A DNA stretch of 64,000 nt from Sphingomonas sp. LT1P40 (GCF_036663835.1 NZ_JAXOJT010000001.1:620001-684000), one strand, 5' to 3'. Positions 8,399-16,964 are shown, counted from the first letter of the stretch. Made by a program: numbers and translations. Notes: generated by a model not told the origin, from the letters alone.

Positions 8399-9544
8399 AT
8401 GTCCAAGTCGTTCACCCGCGTTGCTTTCGGCGCACTGCTCCCGTTTGCCGCGATCGTAGCGATGCCCGCGCTTGCTCAACCGGACGGATCGGCGGGCAGC
8501 ATCGTGTCAGCCTCGCCCATCACCGGCGCGCCTGCCGGGGCGACGGCTTATCGCATTCTCTATCGTTCGGCGGACAAGGACGGTCGCCCGACCGTGGTCA
8601 GCGGCGCGATCGTCATCCCCGATCGCGCGCCGCCGCGTGGGGGACGCCCGGTGGTCGTCTGGTCGCATGGCGCGTCGGGCGTGGCGACAAATTGCGGGCT
8701 GTCCGACAAGCCCGGGTTGTTCGCCAACATCGCGGGCCTGAACGGCTTGCTTGCCGCCGGTTATGTCGTGACCGCGCCGGATTATCAGGGGCTGGGAACG
8801 CCCGGTCCGCACCCGATGCTGGTCGGCACTGCGGCTGCACACAATCTGTTAGACAGTGTCCGCGCGGCGCGGGCTTTGCCCCAGGCGCGAGCGTCGTCGC
8901 GCTTTGCGCTGTGGGGTGAATCACAGGGCGGATTTTCGTCGCTATGGGCGGGCAAATCCGCCGCCAGCTATGCACCGGAACTGCAGCTGGTCGGGGTCGC
9001 CGCCGCCGCGCCGCCGACGGACATCAAGGCCAATCTGACGGGTGGCAGCAATGCTGCCGTTCGCGCGTTTCTGACTGCTTATGCCGCCGAAAGCTGGAGC
9101 AAGGTGTATCGCCTGCCGCTGACCACGGCAGTGAGGCCGCAGACGGCGACACTCATCAGCCGGATCGCGCGCAATTGCGTGTCGCTCGACGGGTTTTCGC
9201 TGGGAACGAAGATCGGCATGTTGCGGCTGGCGCACCAGCTGCGCAATGTCGATCTGGCCGCATCGCCGCGCTGGGCGGCGTTGATGACGCAAAATTCGGT
9301 GACCCCCGCCGGACTGACGATGCCGCTGTTGATCACACAGGGTTCGGCGGACGTGATCGTCGCGCCCGCCGTTACCAGCGCGTTCGTCGATCGGCTGTGC
9401 GAACGACGCGCAACCGTCACCTTCCACCAGATTGCGGGCGGGGATCATGTGAGCGTGGGCAAGCGAACAGCGGACACTGCATTGCGCTGGTTCGGCGATC
9501 GCTTCGCCGGTCGTCCGGCGGGGAGCAGCTGTCGCCGTCGCTGA
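8399..9544 (+). CDS. Secreted alpha/beta hydrolase, secretory-lipase (LIP) type
   Basis: 381 residues starting at the ATG at 8399. This start gives a clear signal peptide (MSKSFTRVAFGALLPFAAIVAMPALA) and is preferred over an ATG 60 bp upstream. The nucleophile elbow is GESQGG with Ser175, an acidic residue follows in TQGSADVIVAP, and the catalytic His is in AGGDHVSVG. The GYVVTAPDYQGLGTPG segment is typical of secretory lipases and related esterases. It sits 74 bp after the tannase-like gene, probably in the same unit. It likely hydrolyses an ester in the periplasm or outside; the substrate is unknown. Confidence 0.87.
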   Translation: MSKSFTRVAFGALLPFAAIVAMPALAQPDGSAGSIVSASPITGAPAGATAYRILYRSADKDGRPTVVSGAIVIPDRAPPRGGRPVVVWSHGASGVATNCGLSDKPGLFANIAGLNGLLAAGYVVTAPDYQGLGTPGPHPMLVGTAAAHNLLDSVRAARALPQARASSRFALWGESQGGFSSLWAGKSAASYAPELQLVGVAAAAPPTDIKANLTGGSNAAVRAFLTAYAAESWSKVYRLPLTTAVRPQTATLISRIARNCVSLDGFSLGTKIGMLRLAHQLRNVDLAASPRWAALMTQNSVTPAGLTMPLLITQGSADVIVAPAVTSAFVDRLCERRATVTFHQIAGGDHVSVGKRTADTALRWFGDRFAGRPAGSSCRRR

Positions 9545-9547
9545 CGA

Positions 9548-10324
9548 TCAGCGTGCGGTGGTTTCCGGGATGATCCGCACATCCACCCGCCGCGCTTCGG
9601 GCCATTTCATCCCGTCGAACGCCGCCGCGACGAACGGGCCGGGCAGGGTATCGACGATCTTCACTCGCTCCGGCGCGATGCCGCGCAGGATAAGCGCGCG
9701 GCGCACAAGTTCGGCGCGGGTGCGGGCGATGGCGGCGTCCTCGACGATTTCCTGCCCCGACACGGTATCCGGTTTGGTCTGTGCGACCCCGGCGATCTCG
9801 ATCCGCGCGGGCTGGACGTCGAGCGCATAGTTGATCGTGGCGTCGAGATAATAGTCGGACAGCTGATAGGTGACGAAGCTGCTGCGATAGCCGAAGGGGA
9901 TGGTGAAGCGGCCCTCGACATAGGGCTTCTCCGGCAATTTTCTCACGTCATAGAGTGGGCGGACGTTGCGGGTGGGTAGGGCGAATTTGCGCCCCTTATA
10001 CCCCTCGTCCCGGATCAAATGACGCGTACACGGCGCTTCGAGCACCGATACGCGAGCCGGTTCGATGACCGTGCCGCCGCACAGATCGCCGCTATCCTTT
10101 GCGACATATCCCTCGACCAGAATCGCGTGGTTCCAGTCGGGCTTGGTCGATGCTGCGGTTACGTCGTATCGGATGCCGGTCGCCGGATCGCTCGCCAGCC
10201 AGCAACCCGATTTGCGGCCATTGTCGGTGTCGCGATAGACCGGACAGGTGATGAAGCGGATCGCCTGTTGCACATCCTGTGCGCCGGTCAGCAGCACCGC
10301 GCCGAAAAGGAGGGGCGCCTTCAT
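9548..10324 (-). CDS. OmpA-like C-terminal-domain protein, exported
   Basis: 258 residues. The start ATG (10322-10324) overlaps the cytochrome stop as ATGA. A short signal-like N-terminus (MKAPLLFGAVLLTGAQ) precedes an unassigned domain with four cysteines. The C-terminal part reads IEIAGVAQTKPD...ARTRAELVRRALILRGIAPERVKI...RRVDVRII, which matches the OmpA/MotB peptidoglycan-binding layout (turn, helix and a final RxVxVRI strand). It is translationally coupled to a di-heme cytochrome c, which suggests a periplasmic partner that anchors or positions the cytochrome (inference). It converges with the lipase-like gene, with only 3 bp between the stops. Confidence 0.7.
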   Translation of the reverse strand: MKAPLLFGAVLLTGAQDVQQAIRFITCPVYRDTDNGRKSGCWLASDPATGIRYDVTAASTKPDWNHAILVEGYVAKDSGDLCGGTVIEPARVSVLEAPCTRHLIRDEGYKGRKFALPTRNVRPLYDVRKLPEKPYVEGRFTIPFGYRSSFVTYQLSDYYLDATINYALDVQPARIEIAGVAQTKPDTVSGQEIVEDAAIARTRAELVRRALILRGIAPERVKIVDTLPGPFVAAAFDGMKWPEARRVDVRIIPETTAR

Positions 10325-11805
10325 CACAGCGACCGCATCAGGTTTTCGAGGTCCGCCTTTTCCTGTTCGGTATAGCCGATATTGTAGCGCCGCTCGTAAT
10401 AGTCGATCACGCCGCGAATGTCCTTCGCACTGCCGTTGGAGAAGAAGGGCGCGCGCGCCGACATGCCACGCAGCGATTGCAGCGTGATGCGGCCGACGTC
10501 TGAACATTTGCCGGTGGTCAGCGCATAGCCGGGATCGCTTGTCAGGATCGTCTTGCCGTAATGCGGATGTGGCGCACCGGTGCAAATGATGCGGAACAGC
10601 GGGAGGTGCGGCGCGGGGTCGGCGAAGGGCTGGTTGGTGGTGCCAAGGTCCACCTGACCGGGGGCGACGTCCATGCCCATATAGGACATGTTGTGGCAGA
10701 AAACGCAGCTGTTGCGCACCGGATTGCCGAACCCGATCGGCGAATTGATGCCCGCACTGTCGGTGATGAGGAAGGTCTTGTCGCGGAACACTCGCGCACC
10801 GCGTGCAACGGAGTCGCGGAAGGTGCGGACTTCGGCAGGTAGCTTCGCCTTTACGGCGGCGGGCGTTTTCTCCCACGCCTCGAACTCGCTCCACACGGGG
10901 ATACCGCCATCGCTGCCGAGCATGCCGGCGCGGGAGATTTGCAGCGTTTTGGTGCCGCCCATCGATCCGTCGCCATCAAGCGGCCCGCCCTTTGCGTCGA
11001 TTTGCTGCGCAGCATAGATGCGTCGCTCGAAATCGATGATGCGGTCGATATCGGCTTTGTCTAGATTCTTGAGGAAGCCGAGATGCGCGCCGGCAGCGTC
11101 GCGCATCTGCGCGGTCAGGCTGGGGACGCGCGCGTCGGCCATCAAATTTCCGCTGACCGGCTTGCCGGTTTCGGGATCGATCGGCAGTGGCATCCCGGCC
11201 TTGGGATCGTAAGCGAAGCCCATCGCCTCGATATACTTGAAGTTCGCCACCGGGCGCGGGCGGCGGAATACGGAGACCATGCCTGCGCCCTTCAGCCCGT
11301 ATTTCGGGTCGAGATTGCAGGTGGAGGCGTCGCGGACGACCTCGATCGTGAAGTCCGGCTTCACATCCTTGGGCGGCCAGGGGCGGGCGATACGGATCAG
11401 GCCATGGTCGATCAGCAGCGAGTGGGATGCGCGTTCGGATTGCGGCAGACTGGGGCAGTTGGAGCCGTCGCTGGCGGCGAACAGCGGATCTTTGGCACCG
11501 TTGCGCTGCCATTGCCGCGCGGCGGAGGCGGCGGACAGGCTCATCGCATCGGCGGGCTGGTGACAGGTGACGCAGGCGCGGCCATTGGGGCCGATGGCGG
11601 TAAAGAAGGGGTGGTCTTTCGTGTCCATCGGGCCGTTGTCGAGCAGGAGGCGCAGCGTGCCGTTGGGATTCTTGTAATCGAGCCGCGCAGGGAAGGTGCG
11701 ACCCTCGTCCGGGCTCCACCACGGGTCTTTTTCACCACCCTGTGCAAAGGCAACGGCAGCAGCGAATGCGGCGACGGCGGTGCCGAGAACAAGCTTGCGG
11801 ATCAT
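10324..11805 (-). CDS. Di-heme cytochrome c, peroxidase/MauG-like
   Basis: 493 residues with a signal peptide (MIRKLVLGTAVAAFAAAVAFAQ). Two CxxCH heme c sites are visible, CVTCH (Cys78, Cys81, His82) and CVFCH (Cys367, Cys370, His371). The C-terminal segment RSL...FSNGSAKDIRGVIDYYERRY resembles bacterial di-heme cytochrome c peroxidases. At about 470 mature residues it is longer than classical CcpA (about 325). A linker of roughly 280 residues separates the hemes, which is closer to large MauG/RoxA-like oxidases. It sits between an MFS transporter and an OmpA-like protein, each overlapped by 4 bp. It would act in the periplasm, perhaps oxidising a phenolic before uptake (inference). Confidence 0.85.
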   Translation of the reverse strand: MIRKLVLGTAVAAFAAAVAFAQGGEKDPWWSPDEGRTFPARLDYKNPNGTLRLLLDNGPMDTKDHPFFTAIGPNGRACVTCHQPADAMSLSAASAARQWQRNGAKDPLFAASDGSNCPSLPQSERASHSLLIDHGLIRIARPWPPKDVKPDFTIEVVRDASTCNLDPKYGLKGAGMVSVFRRPRPVANFKYIEAMGFAYDPKAGMPLPIDPETGKPVSGNLMADARVPSLTAQMRDAAGAHLGFLKNLDKADIDRIIDFERRIYAAQQIDAKGGPLDGDGSMGGTKTLQISRAGMLGSDGGIPVWSEFEAWEKTPAAVKAKLPAEVRTFRDSVARGARVFRDKTFLITDSAGINSPIGFGNPVRNSCVFCHNMSYMGMDVAPGQVDLGTTNQPFADPAPHLPLFRIICTGAPHPHYGKTILTSDPGYALTTGKCSDVGRITLQSLRGMSARAPFFSNGSAKDIRGVIDYYERRYNIGYTEQEKADLENLMRSL

Positions 11806-13073
11806 GTCTTTCCTTCCCGCATATTGCCGAGGCGGCTCAGCGGCACGATCAGCAGCGCGCCGAAAAGCATCAACCCGGCGAGCACATAGACCGGCACCGT
11901 GATATTGCCCGTGCTCGCCACGATCCAGCCGATCGCGACCGGCATCACCGTGCTGCTGGCATTGCCGCACAGGTTGATCGTGGCGATTGCGCCGGGGTTG
12001 CGCGCGCCAACGAACTTGGTGGGGATGGTCCAGAACACCGATTGCGCACCGCCAAGGCCAAAACCGCCCACGACCAGTGCGGCGAGCGCCAGCGGGCCGT
12101 TATGGGTGAACATCGCGGCGACGCCGAATGCGACCGCCGCGCCTAGCATCGGCCAGGCGAGGTGGTTGTAACGCTCGCCGGTCCGGTCCGAATGGCGCGC
12201 ATTCCACACCATGCCTGCACCGATCGCGACCCAGGGGAGGGCGGCGAGGATGCCGATTTCCAGCGGGTCGCTGCGTCCCAGCGACTTGATCGCGATCGGC
12301 AGCCAGAAGATGATCGCGTTGGCACCGGTGATGAGCACGAACCACACGCCCGCCGACACCCACAGGATCGGGTCTTTGAGCGCGTCCTTGAGTGCGGCAC
12401 CCGGCGCGCGCGCATTGGCGACTTCGGCGGCGAGCGTGTCCTCGATCCCCTGTCGCTCTTGATCGGACAGCCAACGCGCCTCCGACGGGCGGTTTACGAA
12501 CCAGAAGATCGCGGCAATCCCGGCGATGACCGTCGCCAGCCCTTCGACGAAAAACATGACGCGCCACGATGCGATGCTGCCGGTGTCCATCGCCATCAGC
12601 GCGCCGCACAGCGGCCCGCCGAAGATGACCGAGATCGGGATCGCGAGCATGGTCCCGGCAATGGCGCGCGCGCGATATTGCTGGGGCAACCACTGGCTGA
12701 CATACCACACCACGCCCGGCGCGAAGCCGCTTTCGAAGACGCCGAGCAGGAAGCGCAACACATAGAAATGCATCGGCGTCTGGATCGCGGCCATTGCCGT
12801 GGCGACGATACCCCAGCCGATCACGCTGCCGGCAATCCACCAGCGCGGGCCGATGCGTTTGAGGATTTCGGAGCTAGGCAGCTGAAACAGCAGATAGCCG
12901 ACGAAGAAAATGCCGACGCCGAAGCCATAGGCTTTCGGATCGAGTCCGAGATCGGCGTTCATCTCAAGCGCGGCGAAACTGACATTTACGCGGTCGAGCG
13001 AACTGAGGATAATGAGGAAGGTGAGCGGTGCGACGACGCGCGCCATCACCTTGCGGTATGTGGTCGGTTCCAA
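11802..13073 (-). CDS. MFS transporter, anion:cation symporter type
   Basis: 423 residues with 12 predicted helices. SSLDRVNVSFAALEM in helix 1 and FQLPSSEILKRIGPRWWIAG after helix 2 are typical of the ACS family, which takes up phthalate, hexuronate or aromatic-acid anions with protons. The longest reading frame starts with TTG at 13073 and has AGGAG six bases upstream; an in-frame ATG lies nine codons later. The stop overlaps the cytochrome start (ATGA). It is the first gene of a three-gene minus-strand operon and divergent from the second P450, so both probably respond to the same regulator. The substrate is probably an organic acid (family-based). Confidence 0.88.
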   Translation of the reverse strand: MEPTTYRKVMARVVAPLTFLIILSSLDRVNVSFAALEMNADLGLDPKAYGFGVGIFFVGYLLFQLPSSEILKRIGPRWWIAGSVIGWGIVATAMAAIQTPMHFYVLRFLLGVFESGFAPGVVWYVSQWLPQQYRARAIAGTMLAIPISVIFGGPLCGALMAMDTGSIASWRVMFFVEGLATVIAGIAAIFWFVNRPSEARWLSDQERQGIEDTLAAEVANARAPGAALKDALKDPILWVSAGVWFVLITGANAIIFWLPIAIKSLGRSDPLEIGILAALPWVAIGAGMVWNARHSDRTGERYNHLAWPMLGAAVAFGVAAMFTHNGPLALAALVVGGFGLGGAQSVFWTIPTKFVGARNPGAIATINLCGNASSTVMPVAIGWIVASTGNITVPVYVLAGLMLFGALLIVPLSRLGNMREGKT

Positions 13074-13090
13074 GCCTCTCTCCTCTGTGG

Positions 13091-13117
13091 AAAAATGCTA
13101 TGCGATAAAGCATTTTT
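13091..13117. promoter_or_regulatory. Inverted repeat in the MFS/P450 divergent promoter
   Basis: Perfect 9-bp arms AAAAATGCT (13091-13099) and AGCATTTTT (13109-13117) with a 9-bp spacer lie 18 bp upstream of the MFS TTG start. It is likely an operator for a dimeric regulator; which one is unknown. Confidence 0.55.
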
Positions 13118-13128
13118 ATGTCAACGAG

Positions 13129-13140
13129 ATTGTCGACAAT
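13129..13140. promoter_or_regulatory. ATTGTCGACAAT palindrome, putative GntR/FCD operator
   Basis: A perfect 12-bp palindrome 18 bp upstream of the second P450 start. Its TTGT..ACAA form fits FCD-type GntR operators, and near copies occur at 16896-16918 upstream of a TonB receptor. The only GntR/FCD gene in the window is at 17084-17749. Confidence 0.6.
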
Positions 13141-13158
13141 TTATGAGGGAATGCGGCA

Positions 13159-14352
13159 ATGACGGCGCGGTGGCAGGGGCAGGAATATGATCCGCTGGCG
13201 CATGAGAATTTTGACACGCCGCATAAGGTGTTCGCCGATCTTCGCGCCAAATGCCCGGTCGCGCACAGCGATGCGTTTGGCGGTTTTTGGATTGCCACCA
13301 CCCATGCCGACATCAAGCGCATCCTGGACGACCCGATCGAGTTCACCACCACGGTTCGCAACGTTGTGCCGGGCGCGTCGGCGACCGGACGGCGGCCACC
13401 GCTGCACCTCGATCCGCCGGAGCATACCCCCTATCGCCGTGCGATCGACCGCGCGCTGAGTGCCAAGCGGCTGGCGGCGATCGAGCCGGTGATCGAGGGG
13501 CATGTCGCGGGCCTGCTGGACGATTACATCGCGGCGGGCGGGGGCGATTTCGTCGAGGGGTTCGGTAGTCCGTTGCCCGCATTGCTGTTTGCCGACTGGT
13601 TCCATCTCAGCGAGGCGCAGACCGACCTGTTGTGGCGCACCGCGCAGGAATTCGTAAAGGCGTGGGAGGCGTTCGACGTCGGGACTGTGTCGAAGGCCAG
13701 CGAAATCCTCTACGACCTCGCCCGTGAACTAATCGCCGAACGCCGCGTGGCGCCGCTCGACCCGTTGGTCGATCCGGTCAGCAGCCTGATTGCCGAACGC
13801 GACGATGCGGGACAGCCGCTTCCCGACGCCATGCTGGTCGGGTGCGTGCGGCAGATCTTGGTCGTCGGCCTCGTCGCGCCGCCGGTGTTTCTGGGCAGCG
13901 TCGCGGTGCATTTGTCGCGACACCCCGAACTGGCCGATGAATTGCGCGCGAAGCCCGAAGCGATTGAGGCTGCGGTGGAGGAGTTTCTGCGCCTCTACAC
14001 CCCCTATCGCGGCTTTGCCCGGACCACGCGCAACGGCGTGGAGATGGGTGGGCGGCGCATTGAGCCGGGCGAGCCGATCGCACTGGCCTATGCCTCCGCC
14101 AATCGCGACGAGGCGGTGTTCGAGGCACCCCACGAATTTCGACTGGATCGCGCCAATGTCTACGATCACCTCGCCTTTGGGCGTGGCCCGCATCGCTGCG
14201 CCGGCATGGCGATGGCGCGGCTGGAGTTTCGTATCGCGCTGCGCGAATTGCTCGCGCGGACCCGCAGCATCGAACTGGCGGGCGAAGTGCGGATGAGCGG
14301 GATGCCGGAGGTAGGGCCGGTGTTCGTGCCGTTGAGGGTAGTGGGGGCGTAA
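13159..14352 (+). CDS. Cytochrome P450, paralogue of the first one
   Basis: 397 residues. The heme loop is FGRGPHRCAG, and the ExxR motif lies in EEFLRLYTPYRGFAR. The I helix reads VGLVAPP, so as in the P450 at 731-1909 the acid-threonine pair is replaced by Ala-Pro. Long shared blocks (LRAKCPVAHSDA, GRRPPLHLDPPEHTPYRR, EPIAL.YASANRDE.VFEAP) mark the two as one subfamily, while the middle parts have diverged, suggesting different substrates. It stands alone on the plus strand, divergent from the MFS-cytochrome operon, with two operator-like dyads in the 85-bp gap. A GC-rich repeat follows directly after its stop. Function is not assigned beyond a P450 acting on a small, probably aromatic, substrate. 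Confidence 0.93.
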   Translation: MTARWQGQEYDPLAHENFDTPHKVFADLRAKCPVAHSDAFGGFWIATTHADIKRILDDPIEFTTTVRNVVPGASATGRRPPLHLDPPEHTPYRRAIDRALSAKRLAAIEPVIEGHVAGLLDDYIAAGGGDFVEGFGSPLPALLFADWFHLSEAQTDLLWRTAQEFVKAWEAFDVGTVSKASEILYDLARELIAERRVAPLDPLVDPVSSLIAERDDAGQPLPDAMLVGCVRQILVVGLVAPPVFLGSVAVHLSRHPELADELRAKPEAIEAAVEEFLRLYTPYRGFARTTRNGVEMGGRRIEPGEPIALAYASANRDEAVFEAPHEFRLDRANVYDHLAFGRGPHRCAGMAMARLEFRIALRELLARTRSIELAGEVRMSGMPEVGPVFVPLRVVGA

Positions 14353-14490
14353 AATCCTCCCCCGCCAGGGGGAGGTGGCAGGCGCAGCCTGACGGAGGGG
14401 GAGGAAGGGAATGTCCTCGCGCCTCTTGGTGCGAAGCCGTCCGCCCCCTCCGTCGCCTTCGGCGCCACCTCCCCCTTGCGGGGGAGGATT
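14353..14490. repeat. Paired GC-rich extragenic palindromes (REP-like)
   Basis: Two inverted copies of one unit face each other between a convergent P450 and TonB receptor. Each unit reads AATCCTCCCCCGC, then AGGGGGAGGTGGC, then a small hairpin, then GACGGAGGGGG. The hairpin is AGGCgcaGCCT in the left copy and GCCgaaGGC in the right copy, so the sequence changes but pairing is kept. The left copy starts right after the P450 stop codon. It probably also acts as a bidirectional terminator. Units like this are common in sphingomonad genomes (recollection, not searched). Confidence 0.8.
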
Positions 14491-14501
14491 ACCAGTCCTC
14501 C

Positions 14502-16820
14502 TTAGAAGTTGAACCGCACCGTCGCATAGATCTCGCGCGGGGCTGCCGGGATTGCGACATATTCGCCGGTCGGGGGCAGGGTACCCTTGTAATAGGCATA
14601 GTCGGTTTCGGTCAGGTTGGTGCCCTCGACCGACAGCTCGACGCCGTCCAAGAACGACGGCTTCCACGCGATCCGTGCGCCGAGCAGCGTATAGCCGTCC
14701 TGGAACGAGGTGGCGTCGGCCGGAGTCAGGAATTGCGACCCCTTATGGCTCAAATCGCCGCGCAGCGTGACTTCGCCAGCACCAGTTTCGACCGTATAGG
14801 ATGCACCGGCGTTGATCGACCAGTCGGGGATCTGCGGGACGCGGTCGCCCAGTTTGAAGCCGGTGGCGATGGCGGATGCAGCGAGCGTGTCGAACTTCGC
14901 ATCGACATAGCCGATGCCGAGGTTGAGGTTCAGCCCGCGCGTGGGCCGCGCCGCGACTTCGACCTCGAATCCCTTGATGTTCGATCCGCCGGCATTGCGC
15001 GTGGTGCGGATATTGGCGTTGGTCACCGGATCGGTCGACTGAACGGTCAGCTGAATATCCCGATATTCGGAATAGAAGCCCGCGACGTTGAAGGTCAGCC
15101 GGTTGTTGAACCACGCCGTCTTGGCACCCAGTTCATAGCTGGTCAGCTTCTCCGGATCGTAACGCGGTGTCGGGGTCGAGGCGACGGTGGACGCGCCGAA
15201 ACCGCCCGATTTGAAGCCCTTGGAGTAGCTGGCATAGAGCAGCATATCCGTGTTGGGTTTGAACTCCAGCGCGACGCGCGGCGTGAAGCTTTCCCACTCC
15301 GCCACCGCAGCCGACAGCGGCACCACGACCGTGTTGTTCTGTGGACGGCGGACCGAGGTGGCGTATTCCTTGCGATCCTTGTTGTAGCGCGCGCCCAGCG
15401 TGATGCCGAACTGATCGGTGATGTTCAGCGTTTCCTGCGTGAACAGCGCATAGGTGGTCGCCTTCAGGTAAAAGGTGGTGAAGGTGTTGCCCACGTCCGC
15501 CGCCGTCGGTGTGCCGCCTGCCGCCACGATCGCCTCGTAAATCCCCTCGAACGATCGCGTAAAGACCGATGAGTCACCCTCTTCCTTGAACGCATAGGCG
15601 CCGATCAGGAAGTTGAGCTTGCCGTCCAGCGCGGTGCCGCCGAGCTGGAATTCTTGGCTATATTGCTCTTGGTTCAGCGTCGTGCGTGATTGCTGGAGCG
15701 GGTAGGGGGTCTGGTCGCCATCCACCTCGATCAGCGCGTCGATCTTGCGGAAGGCGCTGACCGATTTCAGCGTGACGTTCTCGGCAAGGTCGAAGGTGAG
15801 AACGGCGGAGACACCACCGATATCGGCATCATCCTGTTGCGGCTGCAACGAATAGACGCGGTACGGATCAGTCGCTTCCCAGCGCGCATCGTAAATCGAT
15901 CCGGTCGGCAGACCCAGACCTGGATTCAGAAACGGCGCAGCGAACTGGTTGTAACGCGCGATCTTGGCGACGGTCGCGCCGGCCGGCACGAAATCGATGA
16001 GGTAGCCCGAAGGCGGGTTCTGCCGCTGACGGGTGTAGTCGCCAGCGATCTTCAGCGTCACGCTCTCACCCAGCTGCGCCTTGATCGCACCGCGCAGGAT
16101 GAAGCGGTTTTCGCCCGCGTAGTTCAGCCCGTCCAAGATGCGGCGGCCATAGCCTTCGCTGGTGAGCAACGAGGCGGAAAGTTTGAGGCCCAGCACATCC
16201 TCGACCAGCGGGGTGTTGATGAGGGCGGAGACGTCAGCGCGCTTGTAGCTGCCCGCACGGGCCTTCACGAGGCCGGTGGCGGAACCCGAAAGGATCGGAT
16301 CGACGGTGATGACATTGATCGCGCCACCGATGGTGTTGCGGCCATATAGCGTGCCCTGCGGCCCCTTCAGCACTTCGACCCGCTCGATATCCTCGAGGCT
16401 GAGCAGACCGCCGAGCGAGCGGGCGATATAGACGTCGTCGACATACAGGCCGATGCCGGGATCGGTCGGGAACTGAAAATCGCCGGTGCCGACGCCACGG
16501 ATGTAACCAGCAAATGCCGAGCCACCGCCGGCTGGACGGTTGGTCGGGTGCAGCTCCAGGTTCGGCGCGAAATTGCTGATATCGCCGAGATTGTCGATGC
16601 CGCGATCGGTGAGCGAGTCGGCGGACAGCGCGGTGACCGAGACGGGTGCATCCTGCAACCGCTGGTCGCGGCGCTGGGCAGTGACGACGATTTCGGCGAC
16701 GCCGCCATCATCCTGCGCGGCTGCGTCGGCGGGCGCGTCCTGCGCCAGCGCGGGCGCGGCAAGCATCAGGGCAGAAATGGAAACGCCGGTGGCCAGCGCG
16801 GTGAACGGTTGAAACCGCAT
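14502..16820 (-). CDS. TonB-dependent outer-membrane receptor
   Basis: 772 residues from the ATG at 16820, which has GGGAGGAT seven bases upstream; a TTG six codons earlier is less likely. Signal peptide MRFQPFTALATGVSISALMLAAPALA is followed by the plug domain (EIVVTAQRRDQRLQDAPVSVTAL, then DDVYIARSLGGLLSLEDIERVEVLKGPQGTLYGRNTIGGAINV). It ends in a barrel with a terminal Phe (EIYATVRFNF). This opening marks the large sphingomonad class of receptors for aromatic and plant-derived ligands (family knowledge). Tandem TTGTC-type operator sites lie 76-98 bp upstream of the start, so GntR/FCD control is likely. Confidence 0.95.
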   Translation of the reverse strand: MRFQPFTALATGVSISALMLAAPALAQDAPADAAAQDDGGVAEIVVTAQRRDQRLQDAPVSVTALSADSLTDRGIDNLGDISNFAPNLELHPTNRPAGGGSAFAGYIRGVGTGDFQFPTDPGIGLYVDDVYIARSLGGLLSLEDIERVEVLKGPQGTLYGRNTIGGAINVITVDPILSGSATGLVKARAGSYKRADVSALINTPLVEDVLGLKLSASLLTSEGYGRRILDGLNYAGENRFILRGAIKAQLGESVTLKIAGDYTRQRQNPPSGYLIDFVPAGATVAKIARYNQFAAPFLNPGLGLPTGSIYDARWEATDPYRVYSLQPQQDDADIGGVSAVLTFDLAENVTLKSVSAFRKIDALIEVDGDQTPYPLQQSRTTLNQEQYSQEFQLGGTALDGKLNFLIGAYAFKEEGDSSVFTRSFEGIYEAIVAAGGTPTAADVGNTFTTFYLKATTYALFTQETLNITDQFGITLGARYNKDRKEYATSVRRPQNNTVVVPLSAAVAEWESFTPRVALEFKPNTDMLLYASYSKGFKSGGFGASTVASTPTPRYDPEKLTSYELGAKTAWFNNRLTFNVAGFYSEYRDIQLTVQSTDPVTNANIRTTRNAGGSNIKGFEVEVAARPTRGLNLNLGIGYVDAKFDTLAASAIATGFKLGDRVPQIPDWSINAGASYTVETGAGEVTLRGDLSHKGSQFLTPADATSFQDGYTLLGARIAWKPSFLDGVELSVEGTNLTETDYAYYKGTLPPTGEYVAIPAAPREIYATVRFNF

Positions 16821-16895
16821 TTTGAATCCTCCCAACAAAGTCAGCGAGGGTTCGGGTGCCCTCGTTCATCCTGATGGTTATGGATCAATACAATT

Positions 16896-16918
16896 ATTGT
16901 CAACAATCTTGTCGGCAA
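16896..16918. promoter_or_regulatory. Tandem TTGTC-type sites, putative GntR/FCD operators
   Basis: ATTGTCAACAAT (16896-16907) and TTGTCGGCAA (16909-16918) lie head to tail upstream of the TonB receptor. They are near copies of the perfect palindrome at 13129-13140. A partial copy, TTGTCAAC, is at 17779-17786, just upstream of the GntR gene. Confidence 0.55.
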
Positions 16919-16964
16919 CCCACATATGCTGATCGATGTGCGGGTCCGGAATCGGTGGACGGAA

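Noticed and set aside
12162..13190. Plus-strand frame of 342 codons over the MFS gene
   Set aside because: It is antisense of a clear MFS transporter, highly charged and without motifs.
14733..15572. Plus-strand frame within the second TonB receptor
   Set aside because: It is a shadow of the receptor on the opposite strand; there is no start context or domain.
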